A stretch of 5,257 nt of DNA, taken from the NCBI GenBank assembly GCA_946886725.1, contig CAMPJF010000073.1, forward strand, positions 1-5,257. Direction: 5' to 3'. The stretch is from an uncultured Candidatus Saccharibacteria bacterium. GTDB lineage: Bacteria; Patescibacteria; Saccharimonadia; Saccharimonadales; UBA6022. Of the stretch, positions 1 to 5,257 are shown one piece after another. The notes beneath the pieces are model-generated. The model did no database searches. It was not told the origin of the DNA and worked only from the letters and a program-made list of their open reading frames with translations. A program made the position numbers and the translations under genes. How positions within the stretch are numbered: the stretch's first letter is position 1; each line of letters starts with the position of its first letter.

Positions 1-993
1 GGGCTGCGTTTACTGTTGGCATATCTGATGCCACTATTCCCGCTTGTCCTGATCTTGATTGGCGTCGCCGATAATTTTATGACGCTTTCGATTGCATTCG
101 CGCTATTTGGCGGGGTGACGAGTATTGCCGGTATCGCCGTTAACGCGCATGCCATTGATATCGAAAAGGCGTACGCCAAGACGATTATGAGTAGTTTTCA
201 TGCCCTGTTTAGTATCGGTGGGCTCGTCGGTGCGGCTGCTGGCGGCGCTATGGCGGCGCAACATGTGTCAATTTTGGCAAGTCTGACTAGTGTTGCTTTA
301 GGGTTGTCGATGATAGGCGCCGCAATGATAACAAAACTTTTTGATGTGACGAAGCACGACTACGCGGACGATCACGAGGTTATTGAGAATGCATCTCGTC
401 ACCACGCTGGTAAATGGTGGCGGCAAGTGATTCTGATTGGGTCATTGATGTTTATCTGTTTTCTGTGCGAAGGTGCGATTGCCGATTGGAGCGCGATTCA
501 TATAAAGGATGTCCACGGAGTAGGTCCAGTCGTCGCGGTGATGACATATATGATTTTTAACGCCTGTATGACGCTTGGTCGATTGACTGGCGATACGGTA
601 ATTCGTAAATTCGGATCTATTCCCGTGTTGATTTCAGGCAGTATGATGGGGGTCGCCGGCCTGTCAATTGGGCTACTTTCAGTAAATCTTGTCGTCGCAC
701 TCATTGGATTTGGCATTATCGGGATCGGCTTGTCGGTTTTGGTTCCTATTCTCGTGTCGATGGCCGGCAATCTATCGGGTGGTGATCGTAATGCTGCGCT
801 TGCCCGCGTCAGTACATTCGGCAGTATTGGATTGATGGTTGGGCCGGGGATGATTGGCTTGGTCGCCGAGAAATATGACTTGTTGCACGCGCTACTGATA
901 CCCGTCGTGCTGCTTGCGGTGTTTAGTATTACGGCGCTATTAATGCACCCGGCTATTAAAATGAAATACCGGCGCTCGGATACATTAGAGTAA
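1..993 (+). CDS. MFS transporter, YbjJ/MosC-like, 5'-truncated by window edge
   Basis: The frame is open from base 1, so the TTG at 16 is not a credible start; 330 residues are visible and the N-terminus (about 60-80 residues, probably TM1-2, judging from family lengths near 400) lies outside the window. The protein is almost entirely hydrophobic helices, with one polar central loop at about nt 340-420 (DVTKHDYADDHEVIEN...), where the two six-helix halves of an MFS protein join. Subfamily hallmarks are visible: SSFHALFSIGGLVGA (nt about 190-235), EGAIADWSA before the eighth helix (ADWS at 481-492), and MTLGRLTGDTVIRKFG (about 565-615). These match the YbjJ/MosC-like group, distantly related to fucose permease. 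It is an inner-membrane secondary transporter. The substrate is unknown in most members, and names such as rhizopine or fucose transporter should not be carried over. It ends with TAA, and the next gene has its own promoter, so it is probably a separate unit. Confidence is high for the family, low for function. Confidence 0.9.
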   Translation, partial: GLRLLLAYLMPLFPLVLILIGVADNFMTLSIAFALFGGVTSIAGIAVNAHAIDIEKAYAKTIMSSFHALFSIGGLVGAAAGGAMAAQHVSILASLTSVALGLSMIGAAMITKLFDVTKHDYADDHEVIENASRHHAGKWWRQVILIGSLMFICFLCEGAIADWSAIHIKDVHGVGPVVAVMTYMIFNACMTLGRLTGDTVIRKFGSIPVLISGSMMGVAGLSIGLLSVNLVVALIGFGIIGIGLSVLVPILVSMAGNLSGGDRNAALARVSTFGSIGLMVGPGMIGLVAEKYDLLHALLIPVVLLAVFSITALLMHPAIKMKYRRSDTLE

Positions 994-1064
994 TCTTTTA
1001 CAGGTATAGATTGGCTGTGGTGGACTGAAAGTGTGCTTCGATGCGCCCAGGTGCTCAGCGCTTA

Positions 1065-1080
1065 TGGTACTATGAGAACA
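1065..1080 (+). promoter_or_regulatory. Extended -10 promoter for the DUF2177-DUF1295-SDR operon
   Basis: TGG followed by TACTAT (1068-1073) fits an extended -10 element (TGnTATAAT, one mismatch in the hexamer). No convincing -35 hexamer lies 16-18 bases upstream (GCCCAG at 1045-1050), which is common for extended -10 promoters. The predicted start is A1080, giving a leader of about 22 bases that contains the ribosome binding site. It is the only good candidate in the 108-base gap after the MFS gene, and that gap shows no clear terminator, so some readthrough from the MFS gene cannot be excluded. Confidence 0.5.
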
Positions 1081-1087
1081 ACTTAAC

Positions 1088-1094
1088 AAAGGAG
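1088..1094 (+). promoter_or_regulatory. Strong Shine-Dalgarno site for the DUF2177 gene
   Basis: AAAGGAGA ends seven bases before the ATG at 1102, a near-ideal sequence and spacing. It fixes the start of the DUF2177 gene and shows that this genome uses Shine-Dalgarno initiation. This contrasts with the MMPL gene at the other end of the window, which has no such site. Confidence 0.8.
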
Positions 1095-1101
1095 AAATCA
1101 T

Positions 1102-1506
1102 ATGACCGATTTTATACTACGCTTCTTGGTCGCTGGTGGCGTTATGGCGGTGTTTGACGCATTTTGGCTCACTGTTGTCGCGAGTAAGTTTTACAAGAGT
1201 CAGATAGGTGGCTTGCTGTTAGAGAAGCCGAATATGACGGCCGCGGTGATTTTTTATGTTATCTATGTGATTGGAATTGTAGCGTTCGTGTTGTCGCCAG
1301 CGCTTGAGAAGGGATCGTGGCTGTATGCGCTTGGTTACGGGGCGCTCTTTGGGTTTGTGGCTTATGCAACGTATGACCTTACGAACCTCTCGACGCTTAA
1401 AGGATTTACGACAAAAGTGGTGATCGTTGATATGATTTGGGGTGTCTGCTTAACTGCTGCCGTGTCGGTGATTTCGTACGGGATTATCAAACAGTGGATT
1501 TCGTAG
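1102..1506 (+). CDS. DUF2177 family small integral membrane protein
   Basis: A 134-residue protein of about four transmembrane helices (roughly residues 5-27, 47-66, 74-91 and 105-127). It carries the DUF2177 (PF09945) pattern: D19 and W22 in helix 1, a YKSQIG segment (31-36), the PN pair at 43-44, FYVIYVIG (51-58), the family signature YDLTNLSTLKG (91-101) and DMIWG (110-114). Length matches the family. The ATG is set by the strong upstream Shine-Dalgarno site. The biochemical function of DUF2177 is unknown. From memory, members in proteobacteria often sit near DUF1295, DUF1365, cyclopropane-fatty-acid-synthase-like and SDR genes linked to membrane-lipid or photo-oxidative stress responses. 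Here the DUF1295 neighbour is retained and overlaps the 3' end by 13 bases, which implies co-transcription and probably translational coupling. The family call is confident; a lipid role is inference. Confidence 0.9.
   Translation: MTDFILRFLVAGGVMAVFDAFWLTVVASKFYKSQIGGLLLEKPNMTAAVIFYVIYVIGIVAFVLSPALEKGSWLYALGYGALFGFVAYATYDLTNLSTLKGFTTKVVIVDMIWGVCLTAAVSVISYGIIKQWIS
1480..1483 (+). promoter_or_regulatory. Possible weak ribosome binding site for the DUF1295 GTG start
   Basis: GGGA lies ten bases upstream of the GTG at 1494, inside the DUF2177 coding sequence. The match to AGGAGG is modest, so initiation probably depends partly on ribosomes finishing the upstream gene at 1506. It favours GTG1494 over the TTG at 1437. 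Confidence 0.35.
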
Positions 1507-2297
1507 ACTTTATCGCACTATTCTTCGTCTGTCTGTCGGCGGCTGTTGTTTTTATGAGCGGCATGTTTGTTTTCGGTCATCGAATGCGGCGTTATGACAT
1601 CGTTGACGTGGCGTGGGGCCTCGTATTTATCGTCGTTACCATTACCGGCCTTTTGATGAGTGGCGGCGCGCATATTGTGCAATACCTTGTACTTGGGATG
1701 GTCGCCGTCTGGGGACTTCGTCTCGGCGGTCATATCTATCGTCGATTACGCTCATCAACGAGCGAAGATAAGCGCTACGTTGAAATGCGCAAAAAATGGC
1801 AAGCCAAAAACGAGGCTGCCGCTATATTTTTCAGGGTTTACATGGTTCAGGCGCTGCTAGCGACGATGGTTTGTTTGCCAGCGATCGTACTGACCAACTC
1901 GGATGATGTCATGCTCTCCCCTGTCGTTGGTAGTGGATTTGTAATTTGGTTGATCGGATTTTCTATCGAAGTATTATCGGATCGTCAACTACGACTCTTT
2001 ATCGCCAATCCTGATAATAAAGGCCAGTTGATGACGCAAGGTCTGTGGCGATATTCTCGTCACCCTAATTACTTTGGTGAACTGACGCTTTGGTGGGGGT
2101 TGGGCATTATGGCGCTTTCTGTTCCATTTGGCTGGATTGGCTTGGTCGGTCCGACGCTTATTAGTTTTTTGATTATTTTCATTTCAGGAATACCGCCCAC
2201 CGAGAGGGCATTTTCCGGGCGTCCTGGCTGGGCCGAATATAAGCGACGGACGAGCGTGCTCATCCCATGGGTGCCAAAGAAGGATAACGCATCGTGA
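1494..2297 (+). CDS. DUF1295 membrane protein (steroid 5-alpha-reductase/ICMT-like fold)
   Basis: With the GTG at 1494 the protein has 267 residues; an in-frame TTG at 1437 would add 19 non-hydrophobic, Cys-rich residues unlike the family, while the ATG at 1554 would delete helix 1. It has about six or seven membrane helices and the DUF1295 (PF06966) landmarks in order: DIVDVAWG (35-42), VWGLRLGGHIYRR (72-84), EDKRYVEMRKKW (91-102), a lone Q119 in a helix, E159, DRQL (163-166), the core GLWRYSRHPNYFGE (183-196), WWG (200-202), the GIPPTE turn (232-237) and EYKRRTSVLIP (248-258). The RHPNYFG core is shared with steroid 5-alpha-reductase C-terminal domains and isoprenylcysteine methyltransferases, where it helps bind NADPH or SAM. 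Probable role: a membrane enzyme acting on a lipid or isoprenoid-like substrate, perhaps a reductase. Substrate and cofactor are unproven. It overlaps the next gene by the four bases GTGA. Family call is very likely. Confidence 0.92.
   Translation: MDFVDFIALFFVCLSAAVVFMSGMFVFGHRMRRYDIVDVAWGLVFIVVTITGLLMSGGAHIVQYLVLGMVAVWGLRLGGHIYRRLRSSTSEDKRYVEMRKKWQAKNEAAAIFFRVYMVQALLATMVCLPAIVLTNSDDVMLSPVVGSGFVIWLIGFSIEVLSDRQLRLFIANPDNKGQLMTQGLWRYSRHPNYFGELTLWWGLGIMALSVPFGWIGLVGPTLISFLIIFISGIPPTERAFSGRPGWAEYKRRTSVLIPWVPKKDNAS
2279..2284 (+). promoter_or_regulatory. Shine-Dalgarno site for the SDR-like gene
   Basis: GAAGGA lies nine bases before the GTG at 2294, within the last codons of the DUF1295 gene. 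It supports the GTG start, and therefore the 4-base GTGA stop/start overlap typical of translationally coupled genes. Confidence 0.6.
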
Positions 2298-2926
2298 CCG
2301 ACCAGGTGACCGTATTCGGCGCCAACGGACAGGTCGGTAGTCTGATCGTTGAAGAACTGTTGACGCGTGGCTATCGAGTCGTCGCCTTTGTCCATAATTC
2401 ACATCAACTGCCAGTCAGTGACACGCTTCAGATCATCCAAGGCGATATATACAATCCCAGTGATGTCGATGCAGCGATTGCAGGTTCGATGGCCGTCGTG
2501 AGTGCGCTGGGCAGCTGGGGTACGCCGAATAAAGATATTTTAACAGCTGGCATGCGTAATATCATCGTCAGTATGAATCATCACAATGTTGCCAGGATTG
2601 TATCCTTAACCGGTGCCGAAGCTCGAGCACCTGGTGATGTGTTATCGATTGTTCATCGAATGATGCATACTTTTCTTGGCGTCGTCGCGCGAAAAGTATT
2701 GATAGACGGCGAACGGCACGTCGCTTTACTCGCTCAAAGTCAACTAAAATGGACGGTCGTTCGTTCGCCAATCATGACCTCTCGCCAATTGATTAAGTCG
2801 CGGTACGCATTGTCTATGCACCGCCCACGCCCTTGGCGGACAATATCTCGCCGCTCTGTTGTTGTGTCGATGGTTGATTTGATATCTGACGCTGAATGGA
2901 TAAATAAAGCTCCGTACGTTTCGTAG
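2294..2926 (+). CDS. NAD(P)-binding atypical SDR (NmrA/BLVRB-like, PF13460)
   Basis: A 210-residue soluble Rossmann-fold protein. The N-terminal strand and glycine loop VTVFGANGQVG (5-15) has the GxxGxxG dinucleotide motif at G9, G12 and G15. GDIYNPSDVDAAI (50-62) is the usual Asp after strand 3, VVSALG (68-73) is strand 4, RIVSLTGAEA (101-110) strand 5 and LKWTVVRSP (151-159) the strand 6 substrate-side segment. The ending ISRRSVV...NKAPYVS matches the C-terminus typical of PF13460 proteins. The classical SDR YxxxK pair is absent, as expected for this atypical group, which includes biliverdin reductase B/flavin-reductase-like enzymes and NmrA-type redox sensors. At the end of strand 2, where many relatives have Arg for the NADPH phosphate, it has His34-Asn35. 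It probably reduces a small molecule or flavin, or supplies reducing power to the membrane enzyme encoded just upstream. That partnership is inferred only from the GTGA overlap and shared transcript. Its stop codon lies inside the terminator hairpin. Confidence 0.88.
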   Translation: MTDQVTVFGANGQVGSLIVEELLTRGYRVVAFVHNSHQLPVSDTLQIIQGDIYNPSDVDAAIAGSMAVVSALGSWGTPNKDILTAGMRNIIVSMNHHNVARIVSLTGAEARAPGDVLSIVHRMMHTFLGVVARKVLIDGERHVALLAQSQLKWTVVRSPIMTSRQLIKSRYALSMHRPRPWRTISRRSVVVSMVDLISDAEWINKAPYVS

Positions 2927-2936
2927 CGGAGCTTTA
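2905..2936. terminator. Bidirectional intrinsic terminator between convergent genes
   Basis: The arms TAAAGCTCCG (2905-2914) and CGGAGCTTTA (2927-2936) pair perfectly. An inner TACG/CGTA stem (2915-2918 with 2922-2925) continues the helix across a single bulged G2926 to a TTT loop, giving 14 base pairs in all. On the + strand the helix runs into TTTACTATTTGT; on the - strand it is followed by TTTATTTATC. Both U-tracts are imperfect. It lies in the 39-base gap and the 3' end of the SDR gene, whose TAG (2924-2926) is inside the hairpin. It should terminate both the operon and the MMPL transcript. Confidence 0.85.
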
Positions 2937-2965
2937 CTATTTGTCATAATGCTTTTGTCGTGCGG

Positions 2966-5122
2966 TTATTTTTTGCCGTCACGCCATAATTTTGATGGCC
3001 ACCAGACCACCTTGCCAATGTCGTACGATAATGCGGGTACGAGTAATGAACGGACAATTACTGTGTCGAGTAGTACGCCGAAAGCGACAATGAACGCTAA
3101 CTGTGCCAAGAATAGAATTGGAATTATTCCCAACGCGGCAAATGTTGCTGCCAGAACGAGCCCAGCCGAGGTAATGACGCCCCCGGTTTTTCCAAGGCCG
3201 CGTATGATGCCTGCTCGTGTGCCAATTTTTTGTGCCTCTTCCCGCACGCGCGTCATCAGGAAGATATTATAGTCAACGCCGAGCGCCACCAGGAAGATGA
3301 ACCCGAACAGCGGAACAGATGCGTCCGCTCCCGGAAAGCCAAACAAATCGTTGAACACAAATGCTGATACGCCAATCGCTGCAGCATAACTAATGACCAC
3401 GCTGATGATCAACACTAGCGGTGCGATGAGCGAGCGTAGCAGAATGATCAGAATGACAAGGATGACAAATAGAACAACCGGAATGATCTTTTTTAGATCG
3501 TTCGCAGCGGTAAGGTTTGTATCAAGAGAGACGGCCGTTGTCCCGCCGACAAGCGCAGTATCGTCAATCGAAGGAAGGACGCGGCGAGCTTCGGTGACTA
3601 CTGCTTTCGCTTCGGCGGCATCAGGTTCGCTTGCGGATAGTGTTGCATTGATAAGGACTTTACCGTCAACTATCTTTGCCGGTTGGGTCGGTGTGCCTGG
3701 TCGGGTGGATGCGCCAGAATAGGCGGTTGCTTCTGTTACTCCGGGGAGGGCGTTTAATTTTTCTATGACTGCCGTTGCTTTGTCGGCATTGGCGATGACG
3801 ACCATCGGCGTGGCAATAGCTGACTGGTAGTGCCGTGCGATTGCCGCTTGCCCATCAACGGCTTCAGACTGAGCAAGTATCAGGTCGGTCTGTGGCACTC
3901 CGCTGGCGCGCAGCTGTAATAGGCCAATGCTACTGATCGCCAGCAGTCCTAGCGAAAGAATCCATACGGCTCTTGATCGGCTAGCGACAACCATGCCAAT
4001 TTTGCGCCATAATTTTGTCACGTCCTTATTATTTTTAGCGGTCGCTTGGGCTGTGTCGGGTTGATGTTTTGGTATACGCGGCCAGAACGAATTGCGTCCA
4101 GACAACACAAGTAGTGCCGGTAAAAATGTTAGCGTTGCAACCAAAGAAAGAGCGATGCCGCTCGCCGCGATAGGTCCCAGGCTACGGTTTGAGTTGAGGT
4201 CGGAGAATAGCAAGCACAGTAGTGCGAGTACGACAGTTGCAGCTGACGCGACGATTGGTTCGAACGAAACCTTAATCCCCTGCCAGATCGCTTTCCATTT
4301 AGACTCGATGTGACCGAGCGCCTCGCTATAACGTGCCACTAACAACAGCGAATAATCTGTTGCGGCACCAATGACGAGGATAGATAAAATGCCCTGACTT
4401 TGCCCGTTGAGTTGGATCCATCCCCACTTTGCCATTGCATATACCAACAAGATCGACCCACACAATGCAAAGACAGAGTTCAATAGAACGATAAATGGCA
4501 GTGCAACTGACTTATAGACTAATAAAAGGATGACGAATACAACGCTAAGCGCTACTAACAGTAAAATACCGTCGATACCGCCAAATGCCTTTACTAAATC
4601 TGCGGCGAGTCCCGCTGGACCGGTAACGAATGCTGTTTGTCCTGCTGGCGTGTTGTCTTTTACGACATCACGAATCGCCGCGACTACCTCTTTGGATTCA
4701 TCGGTGGCGGCTATCGGGACGATAAGTTGGATCGCTTTGCCGTCTTCGGATGGGATTGGCCCTGCAATTGTGACAGGCTGCGCTGCCGTTGGTTGTTGAA
4801 CGCCATCTATTCCCCCTAGCTTCTCTGCCAGGCTGAGATAGATTGGATAGTCGGCTCGCGCTATCGAGCTGTCGGATTCGATAACGACGATGGCTGGTAT
4901 TGCCTTTGAGTCACGAAAATCTTGCTGCAGTTCTTGGACTCGCGTCGATTGGGCTGACGATGGCAAGAATGCTGCCTGGTCGTTGGTCGACACGGAGGAT
5001 AATTTACCGAAGGTTGGCCCGCCGACTGCACCTAACGCGAGCCATGCGATGACGATGACTATAGGGATGGCGCGGCGAAACCACTTATTTTTTATGGTAA
5101 AGACATTTTTGATACTGTTCAT
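2966..5122 (-). CDS. MMPL family RND-type transporter (full length)
   Basis: A 718-residue inner-membrane transporter with two repeats of the MMPL architecture: helix 1 (about 17-36), outer domain 1 (37-183), helices 2-6 (184-342), a cytoplasmic linker (343-384), helix 7 (385-404), outer domain 2 (405-546) and helices 8-12 (547-697). FLPSSAQS (52-59) is the usual start of domain 1 in actinobacterial-type members. The proton-relay Asp-Tyr pairs are both intact: D256-Y257 in IGAATDYSLLLVARY and D617-Y618 in VALGVDYNIFLMTRVREE, equivalent to the D256-Y257/D645-Y646 pairs known from mycobacterial MmpL3. It should therefore be a working proton-driven exporter of lipids or other hydrophobic compounds; the cargo cannot be read from sequence. 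It lacks the long C-terminal cytoplasmic tail of MmpL3. The ATG at 5122 encodes MNSIKN ahead of helix 1, has no Shine-Dalgarno site and sits at the predicted transcription start. It is convergent with the lipid-like operon. Confidence 0.95.
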   Translation of the reverse strand: MNSIKNVFTIKNKWFRRAIPIVIVIAWLALGAVGGPTFGKLSSVSTNDQAAFLPSSAQSTRVQELQQDFRDSKAIPAIVVIESDSSIARADYPIYLSLAEKLGGIDGVQQPTAAQPVTIAGPIPSEDGKAIQLIVPIAATDESKEVVAAIRDVVKDNTPAGQTAFVTGPAGLAADLVKAFGGIDGILLLVALSVVFVILLLVYKSVALPFIVLLNSVFALCGSILLVYAMAKWGWIQLNGQSQGILSILVIGAATDYSLLLVARYSEALGHIESKWKAIWQGIKVSFEPIVASAATVVLALLCLLFSDLNSNRSLGPIAASGIALSLVATLTFLPALLVLSGRNSFWPRIPKHQPDTAQATAKNNKDVTKLWRKIGMVVASRSRAVWILSLGLLAISSIGLLQLRASGVPQTDLILAQSEAVDGQAAIARHYQSAIATPMVVIANADKATAVIEKLNALPGVTEATAYSGASTRPGTPTQPAKIVDGKVLINATLSASEPDAAEAKAVVTEARRVLPSIDDTALVGGTTAVSLDTNLTAANDLKKIIPVVLFVILVILIILLRSLIAPLVLIISVVISYAAAIGVSAFVFNDLFGFPGADASVPLFGFIFLVALGVDYNIFLMTRVREEAQKIGTRAGIIRGLGKTGGVITSAGLVLAATFAALGIIPILFLAQLAFIVAFGVLLDTVIVRSLLVPALSYDIGKVVWWPSKLWRDGKK

Positions 5123-5137
5123 ATCGTTAGTATAGCA
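5122..5137 (-). promoter_or_regulatory. Extended -10 promoter giving a leaderless MMPL mRNA
   Basis: Read on the - strand, TGC followed by TATACT (hexamer at 5134-5129) is an extended -10 element with one mismatch to TATAAT. Counting the hexamer as -12 to -7 puts +1 at 5122, the A of the MMPL ATG. There is no good -35 hexamer (GTGTTT at the 17-base position) and no AGGAGG-like sequence before the ATG. Both points suit a leaderless transcript. An alternative is that the gene is read from a promoter further upstream with the partial gene at the right edge. Confidence 0.5.
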
Positions 5138-5142
5138 ACTAA
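5127..5142. promoter_or_regulatory. Inverted repeat over the MMPL -10 element, possible operator
   Basis: TTAGT (5127-5131), six bases, then ACTAA (5138-5142) form a perfect 5-6-5 inverted repeat that straddles the predicted -10 hexamer. Dimeric TetR- or MarR-type regulators commonly bind such sites to block pumps, so this could be an operator for MMPL control. The arms are short and AT-rich, so a chance match is quite possible. No regulator gene is visible in full. Confidence 0.3.
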
Positions 5143-5167
5143 TATCTCGCTAAACACGGTTTTTGCA

Positions 5168-5257
5168 TTAATCCGTTAGCATGTCGCCAATGCGTGCGAC
5201 GACGATCTCTGCTTTGTTTATTTCAATCATCGTTAAAGCGGTGTAAAGTGCGACACC
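5168..5257 (-). CDS. 3' end of an unidentified gene upstream of MMPL (partial)
   Basis: Reading the - strand from the window edge, one frame stays open for 29 codons and ends in TAA (5170-5168). The product ends in ...TALTMIEINKAEIVVARIGDMLTD, an amphipathic, helix-like C-terminus. This is the same strand as the MMPL gene, 45 bases upstream of its start, so the two may form an operon, although the MMPL gene has its own candidate promoter. There is no clear terminator after it. The family cannot be recognised from 29 residues. A TetR- or MarR-type regulator is a common neighbour of MMPL genes and would fit the inverted repeat, but nothing in the visible residues proves it. An open frame this short could also occur by chance. 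Confidence 0.5.
   Translation of the reverse strand, partial: GVALYTALTMIEINKAEIVVARIGDMLTD

Noticed and set aside
16..18. TTG as the start codon of the MFS gene
   Set aside because: The frame is open to the left edge, and the protein lacks its first helices if started here, so this is a truncated gene rather than a real start.
498..770. Open reading frame of 90 codons on the - strand within the MFS gene
   Set aside because: It lies wholly inside a clear membrane-protein gene, is Pro/Thr-rich and low in complexity, as expected of an antisense shadow, and has no ribosome binding site or family resemblance.
1035..1063. Possible terminator hairpin after the MFS gene (GCGC...GCGC around 1043-1061)
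   Set aside because: Only four base pairs form around an 11-base loop with no U-tract; the palindromic GCGC words are likely chance.
2069..2402. Two overlapping - strand frames across the DUF1295/SDR junction
   Set aside because: They are antisense to two well-supported overlapping genes and have basic, low-complexity products with no recognisable domain.
2949..3722. Two + strand frames of about 107-109 codons opposite the MMPL 3' half
   Set aside because: They are mirror images of conserved MMPL codons; their Thr/Arg/Met-rich products are typical shadows of a hydrophobic gene.
4530..5135. Several + strand frames opposite the MMPL 5' half
   Set aside because: They overlap the conserved first outer domain and helices of MMPL, have no initiation signals, and compete with one another in different frames.
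5150..5165. Possible terminator AAAC...GTTTTT after the partial gene
   Set aside because: The stem is four base pairs around a three-base loop, and the T-run is on the + strand, the wrong direction for the - strand gene.
1..5257. Mobile element, CRISPR array, tRNA/rRNA or riboswitch
   Set aside because: No transposase or integrase motifs, no direct-repeat arrays, no cloverleaf or rRNA-like sequence, and the intergenic gaps (108, 39 and 45 bases) are too short for a structured leader.

Overview
The window looks bacterial. It has close spacing, overlapping reading frames, GTG starts, Shine-Dalgarno sites on some genes and a mid-range GC content (about half by eye). TAA, TAG and TGA all end real genes, so the standard code applies and lineages that reassign TGA are excluded. 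The MMPL transporter is of the actinobacterial type. With compact, moderate-GC gene organisation this would suit a Saccharibacteria (TM7)/Patescibacteria-like genome, or a moderate-GC actinobacterium. That assignment is an inference of moderate to low confidence, because no phylogenetic marker lies in the window.

Layout, left to right. (1) Positions 1-993, + strand: the 3' part of an MFS transporter of the YbjJ/MosC type, cut by the window edge. (2) About 1065-2936, + strand: a compact three-gene transcription unit. It has an extended -10 promoter, a strong ribosome binding site, a small DUF2177 membrane protein (1102-1506), a DUF1295 membrane protein related to steroid 5-alpha-reductase/ICMT-type enzymes (1494-2297) and an atypical SDR of the NAD(P)H-binding/NmrA-like kind (2294-2926). 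The genes overlap by 13 and 4 bases. A hairpin that contains the last gene's stop codon closes the unit. (3) 2966-5122, - strand: a full-length 718-residue MMPL/RND transporter that converges on the operon and shares its terminator. Its promoter lies so close that transcription should begin at the A of the ATG, which means a leaderless mRNA. A small inverted repeat covers the -10 element. (4) 5168-5257, - strand: the last 29 codons of an unidentified gene upstream of the MMPL gene.

How the parts may work together: the operon pairs two membrane proteins with a soluble NAD(P)-dependent reductase-like protein. This suggests a reductive modification of a membrane lipid or isoprenoid-like substrate. 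The MMPL pump exports lipids or hydrophobic compounds in its family, so the window has a membrane-lipid and export theme. The shared role is inference; no substrate can be read from the sequence. There are no RNA genes, mobile elements, CRISPR arrays or large repeats, and no gene-free stretch longer than about 120 bases.
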